From contig JAWLDA010000006.1 in assembly GCA_041686855.1 (NCBI GenBank), positions 1 through 64,000 on the forward strand: a stretch of DNA of 64,000 nucleotides. Direction: 5' to 3'. Below, piece by piece: positions 33,549-41,726 of this stretch. The position numbers and the translations under genes are program-made. The notes under the pieces are model-generated. The model did no database searches, was not told where the DNA came from, and saw only the letters and a program-made list of their open reading frames with translations. Position 1 is the stretch's first letter, and every line of letters begins with the position of its first letter. The stretch comes from JAWLDA01 sp041686855. GTDB lineage: Bacteria; Bacillota; Limnochordia; DTU080; RSA5.

Positions 33549-34823
33549 ATGCTCAAGAATGCTAGGTCTCGCAGTTTAATGTTATTATCAACAGCGCTCT
33601 TGATTGCGGCGCTCTCGTTGTCGGCGTCTGCCAAGACGACGCTGACCTTTATGCAATGGTCCTTGGGAGAGACGATGGATGCATGGTGGGCCGATACGCT
33701 CGAGGCGTTCGAGCGCACCCACGACGACGTCGAAGTTGTCCGTGTCTTTGAGACTGGCTTCACCGATCGTTTGATGGCGATGATTGCCGGAGGCACGCCG
33801 CCGGACGTCTTCCTTGCTCGACTGGACACATACCCCAAATTAGCCCTCCAAGGGCAACTGATGGACATAACCGATCGGATTGAGAAGGATGCCCAGTTGC
33901 AGGCTGTGATGCTGCCGCAGGACGAGTTCCGGTCTGCAATCGACGGGCGCTGGTACGGGCTCGGATTTAAGTACGGCTTTGCCCACACGTATTACAACCG
34001 CAACTTCTTTGATGAAGCAGGCTTACCACCGATGCCGGTCAGTGGAGCCAATCCCTGGTCTTGGGATGAGTTTGTCGACGCGCTGCGCAAGCTCACGCGT
34101 CGAGGAGCAGACGGTGGGTTTGAGCGCTGGGGTGTGAGCACGGCGCTTGGTTCGTGGGCGCGCACCGGTCCCCTGTTGCAGACGATGGGCGTCGATTTTG
34201 TGACCTCCGATGGCTTTGACATCTCCAGCCCCACCGCCGTCAGGGCGATTGAGAGCCTGCGAGATCTTCACAGTGTCGGCATGGTAGCGCCGTACGCCAG
34301 TGTCGGTAACAGCCGTCGCCGTCTGCCCAATCAGCAGGCTGCCATTACGATCGATCTGGACACCGATCCCCACGGCTTGCACGCAGGTGAGGGCCGCAGC
34401 TTCGAGTGGTACGGACTGGGCGCTCTGCCTGCAGGTGAAGGCGCCGACACCTCGACGACGTATATGTTCGGAGAGAACATCACCATTCACAAAGATTCTC
34501 CGAACCCCGATCTTGCCTATGAGCTGCTGAAGTTTGCTGCGATGCGTGCATGGAATATCGACGGTGACGTCCCCTTCCTGTACAACGGACGGAGCGGCGC
34601 AGGTCTTCACCCCGACGAGCCCGCTTTGGCGGAGCAGTTTGCCTTCACGCACGCGACGATGGTCCCGCCGTTTGTAGGGTTCGAGCTACAGGCTCCGGCG
34701 ATGCAGGCTGTCCGCCACGTCGTCGAAGGTAGAGAGGCTACGTCGTACCTCCACGAGACGCAGCGCATTATCGATGCGGACTTCCAGCAGCTGCGTGAGG
34801 AGATTCTGCAGGGGACCGAGTAG
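33549..34823 (+). CDS. Extracellular solute-binding protein, family 1
   Basis: A 424-aa periplasmic SBP. The start ATG at 33549 is nine bases after AAAAGGAGG. The signal peptide (LMLLSTALLIAALSLSASA/KTT) has no lipobox. Seen: FERTHDDVEVVRVFETG near 52, IAGGTPPDVFLARL near 80, WYGLGFKYGFAHTYYNRNFF near 137 and GADGGFERWGVSTALGSW near 185. Followed by a strong hairpin at 34877 and an RpiR gene. No permease is near; it is likely under the LacI regulator if the motif at 33191 is real. Confidence 0.9.
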   Translation: MLKNARSRSLMLLSTALLIAALSLSASAKTTLTFMQWSLGETMDAWWADTLEAFERTHDDVEVVRVFETGFTDRLMAMIAGGTPPDVFLARLDTYPKLALQGQLMDITDRIEKDAQLQAVMLPQDEFRSAIDGRWYGLGFKYGFAHTYYNRNFFDEAGLPPMPVSGANPWSWDEFVDALRKLTRRGADGGFERWGVSTALGSWARTGPLLQTMGVDFVTSDGFDISSPTAVRAIESLRDLHSVGMVAPYASVGNSRRRLPNQQAAITIDLDTDPHGLHAGEGRSFEWYGLGALPAGEGADTSTTYMFGENITIHKDSPNPDLAYELLKFAAMRAWNIDGDVPFLYNGRSGAGLHPDEPALAEQFAFTHATMVPPFVGFELQAPAMQAVRHVVEGREATSYLHETQRIIDADFQQLREEILQGTE

Positions 34824-34876
34824 TGACGGGGTGTACATCGACCCACTCTTTGTGAGTGGAATATGCAATCAAACAT

Positions 34877-34910
34877 GCCGAGGGACCGCCAACGTTGGTC
34901 GGCCCTCGGC
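34877..34910 (+). terminator. Hairpin between SBP and RpiR genes
   Basis: GCCGAGGG (34877-34884) pairs with CCCTCGGC (34903-34910); inside lies the palindrome CCAACGTTGG (34889-34898). It can end the SBP transcript and might also be an operator, since AACGTT is its centre. Confidence 0.6.
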
Positions 34911-34952
34911 GCACCCATTCACAAGGTGCATGTGACGAGGAAGGTGTCGATC

Positions 34953-35840
34953 GTGAGCAGTTTACGCCCCAACTCCGCTCGTACTGCGCTCTCGCGGGCG
35001 CACTCACTCCGCAAGTCTTTGAGTAACGCTCAGCAAAAGGCCGCTGATTACATTCTCGATCATCCCGAGGAGGTCGTCTACGCGAGCGTGAGTGACGTCG
35101 CAGAGCGGTGTGGCGCCAGTGAGGCCACCGTGATCCGAGTGTGTCGCTCCCTAGGATTCGCTGGTTTTCAAGAGCTCAAGATCCAGCTGGCTCAGTCGTT
35201 GACCACTGAGGTAGAGGTGATCCACGGCGATCTCGTCGAAGCAGATACCTCTCAGACCGTCCTCGAGAAGACCTTTCGTGCGAGCATGCGGGCGCTCGAG
35301 GACTCCCTGGCCACGATTGATCGAAAGGTCTTTAGTGACGCAGTCGATGCCATCCTCGAGGCGAATCGGCTCCTCTTTTACGGTGTTGGCACGTCCGGCG
35401 CCGTCGCCCTGGACGCGAACGATAAGTTCATGCACACGGGGATTCCCGTCAGTGCCTACAACGATGTGGTGCTTCAATTGCAGAGTGCTCTGACTACCGG
35501 GCGCTCCGACGTCGCTGTAGGTATCTCTCAAAGCGGAGCGACCCAACCTATCGTTTTGGCGCTGCGGACTGCGCGGGAGAACGGAGCGACGACGATTGCC
35601 ATCACGTCCCGTAGAGGCTCGCCCATCACTCAAGTGGCCGATTTAAACCTGCTGGTGTCAGCTACGGAGGTTTCGGTGCGTGAGTACGTCTCGCATGAGC
35701 TACGCCTCGCCCACCTTTCGGTGATCGATGCGCTTTACTTGAGTGTGGCGCTGCGCAAGCGGGACACGTACCTCTTAAACAAGCAACGGTCGGACCAAAT
35801 TTCAAAGAGACTGCGCATCAATTCTAAAGAGGGGTTTTGA
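34953..35840 (+). CDS. RpiR-family transcriptional regulator (HTH plus SIS domain)
   Basis: A 295-aa regulator. The HTH region LRKSLSNAQQKAADYILDHPEEV, then VSDVAERCGASEATVIRVCRSLGFAGFQELKIQL occupies residues 17-75. The SIS domain follows, with LLFYGVGTSGAVALDANDKF, VAVGISQSGATQPIV and TIAITSRRGSPITQVAD, for phosphosugar sensing. The start GTG at 34953 has GAGGAAGG before it; the open frame upstream covers a hairpin. It heads an operon with PHP, GDPD and Zn-dehydrogenase genes, which it probably controls. Confidence 0.9.
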   Translation: MSSLRPNSARTALSRAHSLRKSLSNAQQKAADYILDHPEEVVYASVSDVAERCGASEATVIRVCRSLGFAGFQELKIQLAQSLTTEVEVIHGDLVEADTSQTVLEKTFRASMRALEDSLATIDRKVFSDAVDAILEANRLLFYGVGTSGAVALDANDKFMHTGIPVSAYNDVVLQLQSALTTGRSDVAVGISQSGATQPIVLALRTARENGATTIAITSRRGSPITQVADLNLLVSATEVSVREYVSHELRLAHLSVIDALYLSVALRKRDTYLLNKQRSDQISKRLRINSKEGF

Positions 35841-35875
35841 CGCCACTCTTTTTCAGACTGGTAGGAGGCGTAAGT

Positions 35876-36691
35876 GTGTACGATTACCATACCCATCACA
35901 TCCGCTGCGGCCATGCTCAAGGAAGCCTCGAGGAGTACGTTGAGAGCGCGATCCAAAAGGGGCTTAAAAACATTGGTCTTTCCGACCACAGTCCGATATA
36001 TCACCTTGGGGACGACCCACACGTTAAGCCTGACACCGCGATGGCGTGGAGCGATCTCCCGGAGTACTTGAACGAGTGCGTCGCATTAAAGGAGAAGTAC
36101 GCAAACCGCATCGGCGTGCGCGTGGGCGTCGAGTCAGATTACCTGCCCGGCTGGGAGGATCACTACCGCTCCTTGTGGGAGTCGGCTCCTATGGACTACG
36201 TGATCGGCTCGGTCCACTGGGTCGGCGACTGGCACATCTTCTCCAAGAGTCTTCCGGAAGGGGAGACGCCGCAGTCGATCTTGCGCGCTTACCTCGACCG
36301 CATCGAAGGTGCGGCCACTAGTGGGATTTACAACATTATGGGACATATCGACGCGATCAAGGTGTGGGATTTTATGCCGAAAGCCGAGTTTGTCGCGGCG
36401 TACACATCGACGCTGCAAACCATTGCGGATGCGGGTGTGGCTATTGAGTTGAACACCTCTGGGTGGCGCAAAGTGTGCCGCGAGCAGTTCCCTTCCCGTG
36501 AGATACTGGCCGAGGCGAATCGCTTGGGCATCCCCGTCTGCCTTGGCTCCGACGCACACGCGCCGGACCTGGTCGCCGGGGATTTTGATCGAGCGCTAAG
36601 GGTGTTGAATGAGATTGGCTTCACTCAATTGGCAACCTTTGAAAACCGAGAGATGAGACTTATCCCGATCGCTGAAGTGGAGGTCGCGTAG
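35876..36691 (+). CDS. PHP-domain phosphatase (histidinol-phosphatase HisJ-like)
   Basis: A 271-aa PHP-fold metallophosphoesterase. Metal-ligand motifs: YDYHTHHIRCGHA at the N-terminus (His5, His7), IGLSDHSP near 40, VGVESDYLPG near 89, IGSVHWVG near 115, MGHIDAIK near 158, and CLGSDAHAP near 222. The start GTG at 35876 lies behind TAGGAGGCGTAA. HisJ proteins dephosphorylate histidinol phosphate, but there are no his genes here; next to RpiR and GDPD it more likely acts on a sugar or polyol phosphate (inference). Confidence 0.85.
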   Translation: MYDYHTHHIRCGHAQGSLEEYVESAIQKGLKNIGLSDHSPIYHLGDDPHVKPDTAMAWSDLPEYLNECVALKEKYANRIGVRVGVESDYLPGWEDHYRSLWESAPMDYVIGSVHWVGDWHIFSKSLPEGETPQSILRAYLDRIEGAATSGIYNIMGHIDAIKVWDFMPKAEFVAAYTSTLQTIADAGVAIELNTSGWRKVCREQFPSREILAEANRLGIPVCLGSDAHAPDLVAGDFDRALRVLNEIGFTQLATFENREMRLIPIAEVEVA

Positions 36692-36694
36692 TGT

Positions 36695-37468
36695 ATGCGT
36701 GAGAGACTGACGGCTCTACAGAATGGACATCCGAAATTAACGGCGCACCGCGGAGGTGCGGCGTACGCCCCTGAGAACACCATGGCGGCCTTTGAAAACG
36801 CCTTGAAAATGGGCGCCGATCTCGTCGAGATCGACGTGCAGATTTCCAAGGACGGACACGCCGTCGTCATCCACGACGCCAAGGTGAATCGGACCACGAA
36901 CGGAGAAGGATTCGTCGCTGAACTCACCCTGGACGAGCTGCGTGCGCTGGATGCGGGCTCCTGGTTTGATGAGAAGTTTGCCGGAGAGCGAATTCTCCTC
37001 TTTGACGAAATTGTACGGTGGGCCAAGGGGCGGATCGGACTGAGCATCGAGCTCAAGTACGGACCGCACCCTTACTGGTACCCGGAGATGGTCGAGAAAG
37101 TCGTCGACACGCTGAGGGCCCATGATGTACTTGACGAAGTCTTTTTGCACTCCTCCAACCATCAAGCCATCCATGAGGTTAAGCGGCGGGAGCCGCGTCT
37201 CATGGCCGCTGTCACCTATCACGTTCTGTTGATCGACCCTGTTCGCTTGGCCCGCGAAGCCGGCGCCGACATATTAAACATGCATCGCAATTTCGTTACC
37301 CCAGAGGTGGTTGCGTTGGCGCATGCGAACGGTTTGGGCACTCAGACGTTGACGAACAGTGTCGAGGAAGCCGCTGCATTTACCAAGATGGGCGTCGACT
37401 TCATCGACAGCGACTACATCGATCGCATTCAGCGTGGTGTCGAGGCGGCACACGCTGGGACGGAGTGA
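36695..37468 (+). CDS. Glycerophosphodiester phosphodiesterase
   Basis: A 257-aa GDPD-family TIM barrel that cleaves glycerophosphodiesters to sn-glycerol 3-phosphate plus an alcohol. Seen: TAHRGGAAYAPENTMAAF near 16 (His18, Arg19), GADLVEIDVQISKDGHAVVIHD near 40 (Glu, Asp, His), SIELKYG near 112, and the C-terminal TLTNSVEEAAAFTKMGVDFIDSD. It has no signal peptide, so it acts in the cytosol. Its start is three bases from the PHP stop and its stop overlaps the next gene's start region, so the genes form a tight operon. Product could be used by GlpD (26599). Confidence 0.92.
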   Translation: MRERLTALQNGHPKLTAHRGGAAYAPENTMAAFENALKMGADLVEIDVQISKDGHAVVIHDAKVNRTTNGEGFVAELTLDELRALDAGSWFDEKFAGERILLFDEIVRWAKGRIGLSIELKYGPHPYWYPEMVEKVVDTLRAHDVLDEVFLHSSNHQAIHEVKRREPRLMAAVTYHVLLIDPVRLAREAGADILNMHRNFVTPEVVALAHANGLGTQTLTNSVEEAAAFTKMGVDFIDSDYIDRIQRGVEAAHAGTE

Positions 37469-37473
37469 GGTTG

Positions 37474-38520
37474 ATGAAAGCGGTCTGTTACGAGCGACCG
37501 TATACCGTTACGGTCAAAGATGTGCCGGTCCCCACACTGCGGCCCAACGACGTGTTGGTTCGCGTCGAGGCGGCTGGTATTTGCGGCACCGATGTACACT
37601 TGTATCAAGGTGAATTCGACCCTCGCTTCCCACTGATTCCGGGCCACGAGTTCGCCGGTGTCGTGGTCGAGGTCGGAGAGCACGTGACTCGGTGGACGGC
37701 CGGTGACCGGGTAGCGGTGGACCCCAATCTGTACTGCGACCAATGCTACTATTGCCGCCAGGACCTCCAAAACCACTGTGTGGCCTGGGAAGCCATTGGT
37801 GTGACCCTTCCCGGTGGATTTGCGGAGTTTGTCGCCGTCCCCGAGCGCAGCCTCTACTCCATCGGCGATCTCTCCTTTGCGGAAGGCGCGTTCATCGAGC
37901 CTCTCTCGTGCGTGGTCTACGGCCAAGAGCGTGCCGGCATCCCCACGGGCTCCTCGGTGCTTATCTTTGGCGCTGGCCCGATCGGCCTGCTACACCAGCA
38001 GCTGATTAAGCGGGCGGGAGCGGCAAGCGTTACCATCAGTGATCTGCGTAGCGAGCGACTGGAGTTGGCTCGGCAGTTGGGGGCGGACCACACAGTGGTG
38101 GCCCGCGACCCAAGCGAGATGCAAGAACGGCTGCGCGCCATCTCCACGTACGGCTTCGATCTGGTGATCGACGCTACCGGAGTGCCTGCGGTCGTGCAAG
38201 GTGCCGTGAAGTATGTGAAAAACGGCGGCACTTTGTTGCTCTTTGGGGTGTGTCCAAACGAGAGTGAGATCGCGCTCAACCCGTACGAAATCTATCGGCG
38301 AGATCTCTCTATTGTCGGAGCCTTTGCGTTGCGTAAGAGCTTCCATGCGGCCCGCAATCTGTTGGCAGCGAAAGCGGTCGACGTCGAGGCGCTCATCGGC
38401 GAGACAGTGAATCTGACGGATTATCCGGAAGCCCTGGCGCTCATGCAGCGCGGTGAAGCGCCCATGAAGATTCAGGTCGACCCGCAAAACCGTCAAGCGC
38501 CACTTATGCGTGCTCGATGA
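37474..38520 (+). CDS. Zinc-dependent medium-chain dehydrogenase (sorbitol/threonine-type)
   Basis: A 348-aa MDR alcohol dehydrogenase. Catalytic zinc motifs: AAGICGTDVHLYQG near 33 and PGHEFAGVV near 57. Structural zinc lobe: CDQCYYCRQDLQNHC near 88-102 (four Cys). Rossmann motif: VLIFGAGPIGLLHQ near 163. It oxidises a polyol or secondary alcohol with NAD. The ATG at 37474 is chosen over a GTG overlapping the GDPD stop, as GGAG lies eight bases before it. The 3' end overlaps the convergent epimerase-like gene by 17 bases. Confidence 0.92.
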   Translation: MKAVCYERPYTVTVKDVPVPTLRPNDVLVRVEAAGICGTDVHLYQGEFDPRFPLIPGHEFAGVVVEVGEHVTRWTAGDRVAVDPNLYCDQCYYCRQDLQNHCVAWEAIGVTLPGGFAEFVAVPERSLYSIGDLSFAEGAFIEPLSCVVYGQERAGIPTGSSVLIFGAGPIGLLHQQLIKRAGAASVTISDLRSERLELARQLGADHTVVARDPSEMQERLRAISTYGFDLVIDATGVPAVVQGAVKYVKNGGTLLLFGVCPNESEIALNPYEIYRRDLSIVGAFALRKSFHAARNLLAAKAVDVEALIGETVNLTDYPEALALMQRGEAPMKIQVDPQNRQAPLMRAR

Positions 38521-39934
38521 TCTCTAGCATGTCGATGATACTCAGCCCCGTGTGATACCCGGGATCGGCGTCTGCGGTCGCCGGGATCACATGTACAGGC
38601 TGTCCGTTCTCATCGCGTGTTTGATACGCGTTATAGTAAAGCTCCGGGCGCACGAAATGGTGAGCAAACGCGTGGTGACACGCACTCAGTACGCGCAGGG
38701 CCCCTGTTCGATCAGCGTCACTCTGGGCGAAACGCCAGCAGTACGCTGCGGCGCGCATGGCTTCGGGCAAACTCCACCACGGCATGTCCGCGTTGATGGG
38801 TCTGCGACCGACAAGGTCGAAGCTCTTGCAGATCCCTTGGGGCGCCGGGCGAAACCCATTCTCGAAGTTTTGCTTGAGAATGAGCGGCATGTGGCGCACA
38901 GCATCGTGGAGCTGCCGGCGCATGGAGTTGGTGAGTTCGGGACGAGCGAACGCAGCCGAGACAAACCGGAGGGTGAGCCCGACAAACTCGAGCGCGTGAC
39001 CCGGATCGGAGGGGACGGCGCCGCCGCTTTTGTAAGGCTCGCCGGTGTCGTCGATGAACTCCCAAAAGTCCCCGGCGGCAAAGGTGGAACGAGCTCCGTT
39101 GAGATTGACGTGCCTTGCCAAAATGTGCTGTATCAGCGCCAAGCCGAGCTCGAGAGGCTCTTGGTCACCCTCCCCGTCAGTGAGTAATGCGGCTGTCCCG
39201 AGGGAGAGCATGAACGGGCCTTGGCTGTGACGACCGGGCACGGGCGCAACGGGATTCTTGGGATCGAGGGGCTGTTGGTCGTGCACAAACGTGCGATCCC
39301 ATAACGCTTCGGCCGTGCGCTTGCAGTATTCGAGGGCCTCTTGCCGCACTGAATCGTCGCCTAAGTATGCTGCGGCGGCGTACATACCTTTCGAACAAAA
39401 GAGATCGCTAAGAGAGTAGGGCGCCTCCGCTCCGAGAACAAAGGGGCGGCGTTGACCGTGTTCGTCGAGAGTAAAAGGTGTGCCGTCGGGAGTCATAAAG
39501 AATGCCATGTGCCCGCCGTTTTGACGTCTGAGGCGCTGGAGCGATCCGAGGGTCTCCCGCAGGATACGCTCCAACCGGGGAACAAGGCGAGCCGCATCCG
39601 GTGATTCGACTCGCCGCAACCACCGGCAGTGTCCGGCGAGCGCTTCGAGTCCCCGTCCCTGTATGTACGAGTAGACTGTGCCCCTATCACGTACAGGATC
39701 TTCCTCCCCGAACTCCTCGCCACTCATGAGATCGATTTTGGTGTCGATGAACGGGTACTCAGGGTGCCGTTCGTAGCGCTCGGCGATCCATGCCATCACC
39801 GAGATCAATAAGGTTTGGTAGTAGGGAACCAGCGCGTGAAGATCTCCGCTCTCCGGTTGATCGGGCAGTGTCGGGGGAGGGGCGCTGTTCATTGACTGCG
39901 AGTACTCTGCATCCAAGTCTCTTCCGCCTTCCAT
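38504..39934 (-). CDS. N-acylglucosamine 2-epimerase (AGE)-like protein
   Basis: A protein of up to 476 aa with the (alpha/alpha)6-barrel pattern of the AGE/cellobiose-epimerase group: RGLEALAGHCRWLRRVE near 92, SDLFCSKGMYAAAAYL near 178, DPGHALEFVGLTLR near 308 (His-Ala-Leu-Glu), and MPWWSLPEAMRAAAYC near 395 (Trp-Trp and Glu), plus HVIPATADADPGYHTG near the end. Such enzymes interconvert C2 epimers of amino or neutral sugars. The start is uncertain: ATG 39934, a TTG at about 39916 or ATG 39892, none with a strong ribosome site. Convergent with the dehydrogenase. Confidence 0.75.
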   Translation of the reverse strand: MEGGRDLDAEYSQSMNSAPPPTLPDQPESGDLHALVPYYQTLLISVMAWIAERYERHPEYPFIDTKIDLMSGEEFGEEDPVRDRGTVYSYIQGRGLEALAGHCRWLRRVESPDAARLVPRLERILRETLGSLQRLRRQNGGHMAFFMTPDGTPFTLDEHGQRRPFVLGAEAPYSLSDLFCSKGMYAAAAYLGDDSVRQEALEYCKRTAEALWDRTFVHDQQPLDPKNPVAPVPGRHSQGPFMLSLGTAALLTDGEGDQEPLELGLALIQHILARHVNLNGARSTFAAGDFWEFIDDTGEPYKSGGAVPSDPGHALEFVGLTLRFVSAAFARPELTNSMRRQLHDAVRHMPLILKQNFENGFRPAPQGICKSFDLVGRRPINADMPWWSLPEAMRAAAYCWRFAQSDADRTGALRVLSACHHAFAHHFVRPELYYNAYQTRDENGQPVHVIPATADADPGYHTGLSIIDMLEIIEHA

Positions 39935-40010
39935 TCACAAGGGAATCCGCTCATTATCCCCGTCATGGTAGCACACCCCGGGTGAGGTGAACAGGGAGAG
40001 ACGCTGTTCG

Positions 40011-40931
40011 TCAAAAAATCGATAGATTCAACTCCTGACTAAGTAAGATGAGCGCGTTGAAGCCTCCGATGCTGTTCCCGCGTTCGTCTAAGGAGGGTCC
40101 TATCACCCCGATCCCCATGCGCCCCGGAACGTGGGCCATGATGGCGCCGCTCACCCCGCTTTTGGCCGGAATCCCCGCTTTAATGGCGAACTCTCCGGAT
40201 GCATTATACATACCGCACGTGACGAGGAACGTGTTGACGGTGCGCACCACCTCCGATGGGATGCTCAAGTCGGAGACGAGCCTGTCGGGACGTGCGAAGT
40301 GGTAGGCCATGTGGGCGAGCCCTTTGCACGTTGTTGTGAGAGAGCACATGCGATAGTAGAGCTCCAACGCTTCATCCGGGCGGCCTTGAACGATCCCTAA
40401 CTCCTTAAGGAGGTAGGAGAGCGCCCGGTTGCGGTGCCCGGTCGCCCGCTCACTTTCAAACACTTCGTGATCAACCGAGAGCGGCTCGGGGTGGCAGAGT
40501 GATTGAGCGAGCCCGTAAAGGCCGTTCCAAGCTGCGTCGGTTCCCAGACACTCGACGAGGAGCGAGCAGACGGCGATTGCCCCACTGTTGATCATGGGGT
40601 TTAGGGGTTTGGCGGAGGCCTCCTCCACATCGACGAGGGAGTTAAAGGGATCGCCGGTCGGCTCCATCCCGACGCGGGCAAAGACGGCGTCTGGCCCCAG
40701 TCGCGCAAGGGCCAAGGTGAGCGAGATCACTTTGGTGACACTTTGCAGTGTAAACGGCGACTCGGTCTCTCCTTGTTTGAGCACGCCGCCGTCGCGCGTG
40801 ATGACGACGAGGCCGAGGCGGGATTGCTGGGCCGTTGAGAGTTGGGGAATGTACGTGGCGACCTGGCCGCGGTGAACTGCCGCCTTACCGTGCTCAAAGG
40901 CTCGTTGAAGTGCGCCGATTAATGGGTCCAC
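40011..40931 (-). CDS. glsA: Glutaminase
   Basis: A 306-aa glutaminase of the serine-dependent beta-lactamase-like fold, converting L-glutamine to glutamate and ammonia in the cytosol. The SxxK motif is Ser64-Val-Thr-Lys67 in FTLQSVTKVISL; KPLNPMINSGAIAV near 107 and GIPAKSGVSGAIMAHVPG near 255 are the other family blocks. Length matches GlsA/YbgJ proteins. It starts at GTG with AAAGGAGGCG upstream. It stands alone, with non-coding DNA on its 5' side. Confidence 0.93.
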   Translation of the reverse strand: MDPLIGALQRAFEHGKAAVHRGQVATYIPQLSTAQQSRLGLVVITRDGGVLKQGETESPFTLQSVTKVISLTLALARLGPDAVFARVGMEPTGDPFNSLVDVEEASAKPLNPMINSGAIAVCSLLVECLGTDAAWNGLYGLAQSLCHPEPLSVDHEVFESERATGHRNRALSYLLKELGIVQGRPDEALELYYRMCSLTTTCKGLAHMAYHFARPDRLVSDLSIPSEVVRTVNTFLVTCGMYNASGEFAIKAGIPAKSGVSGAIMAHVPGRMGIGVIGPSLDERGNSIGGFNALILLSQELNLSIF

Positions 40932-41726
40932 AGGGAAACTCGCCTCCTTTACTTAGTCTCTACACTGAAGGATGCCTTCAGTGGCTTTGACATAACCACG
41001 TTGGTTAGGCACGAGCTGTTGAAACAGTGGTCGGGAGGCGTGGACCGTGAGGCGTGGACCGTGAGGCGTGGACGGTGAGGCAAAACCGGGGTCGCCTGCG
41101 GGGGCGATTTCAGGGTCTCGATTCAATGGGCGTCGTCGGCTTCGCCTCGCTTCGCACTGCGCGGCCCGGCTTTGTCCGATATTCGTCCGATAAATGACCT
41201 CAGCTCGGCTAAGGCGAGCACACATTGGACTAACGTTTCACGCTCCCCCATCATGAGCAGGGATTTAGCGCGTGGGTTTCGTTTGAAAGAATGCGTTGCG
41301 GCGGCGATCGCGCATGTGCGGGTATTTCTCGGACACTCGTTGGATCGTTACACTTTGGATCGGGAGCCGTTCTCCTAGCTGTCCGGGAAATGCTTGCTAT
41401 GAGCATAAATCCGCCGTCCAGTGTATTAGTTCGCGAGAGCACCCTTATTGAGCAGGCCTTTCCTTCGCGGCACTAGGGAAGGAGGCCTCTGCCGGGCCAG
41501 TATCGGGTATTTTTGGATAGCCCCCGGACATTACGGCCCCCACGATTTTCGTTCTTCCGAAGTTCTCCTTTCGTTTTCTTGTGTTATATCACCATCGGAT
41601 AGGGTCGCAGGAAGGGATATGCGCGCCTTGCGAACAAGTGTTTGCTCAAACTTCTGCGGAGGTATCTGCAGCGGTTGGGTGCGTGAACGCGTGGTCATAG
41701 AGGAAACCAACGAGGAGGCAACACGG
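40932..41726. other. Long non-coding interval between glsA and the nuclease gene
   Basis: About 800 bases with no gene that can be supported; short open frames here lack ribosome sites and family features. It contains the 14-bp tandem repeat (41038-41079) and the AT-rich region GTTATATCACC near 41583, which may hold the promoter of the next gene. In-frame extension of the nuclease gene back to 41448 is judged non-coding. Confidence 0.5.
41038..41079. repeat. 14-bp tandem repeat, three copies
   Basis: The unit GCGTGGACCGTGAG occurs at 41038-41051, 41052-41065 and 41066-41079, the last with one C to G change. The unit length matches the array at 415-490 but the sequence is unrelated. Confidence 0.85.

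Noticed and set aside
41172..41447. Small genes in the gap after glsA
   Set aside because: The open frames overlap one another on both strands, lack ribosome sites and show no recognisable domain.
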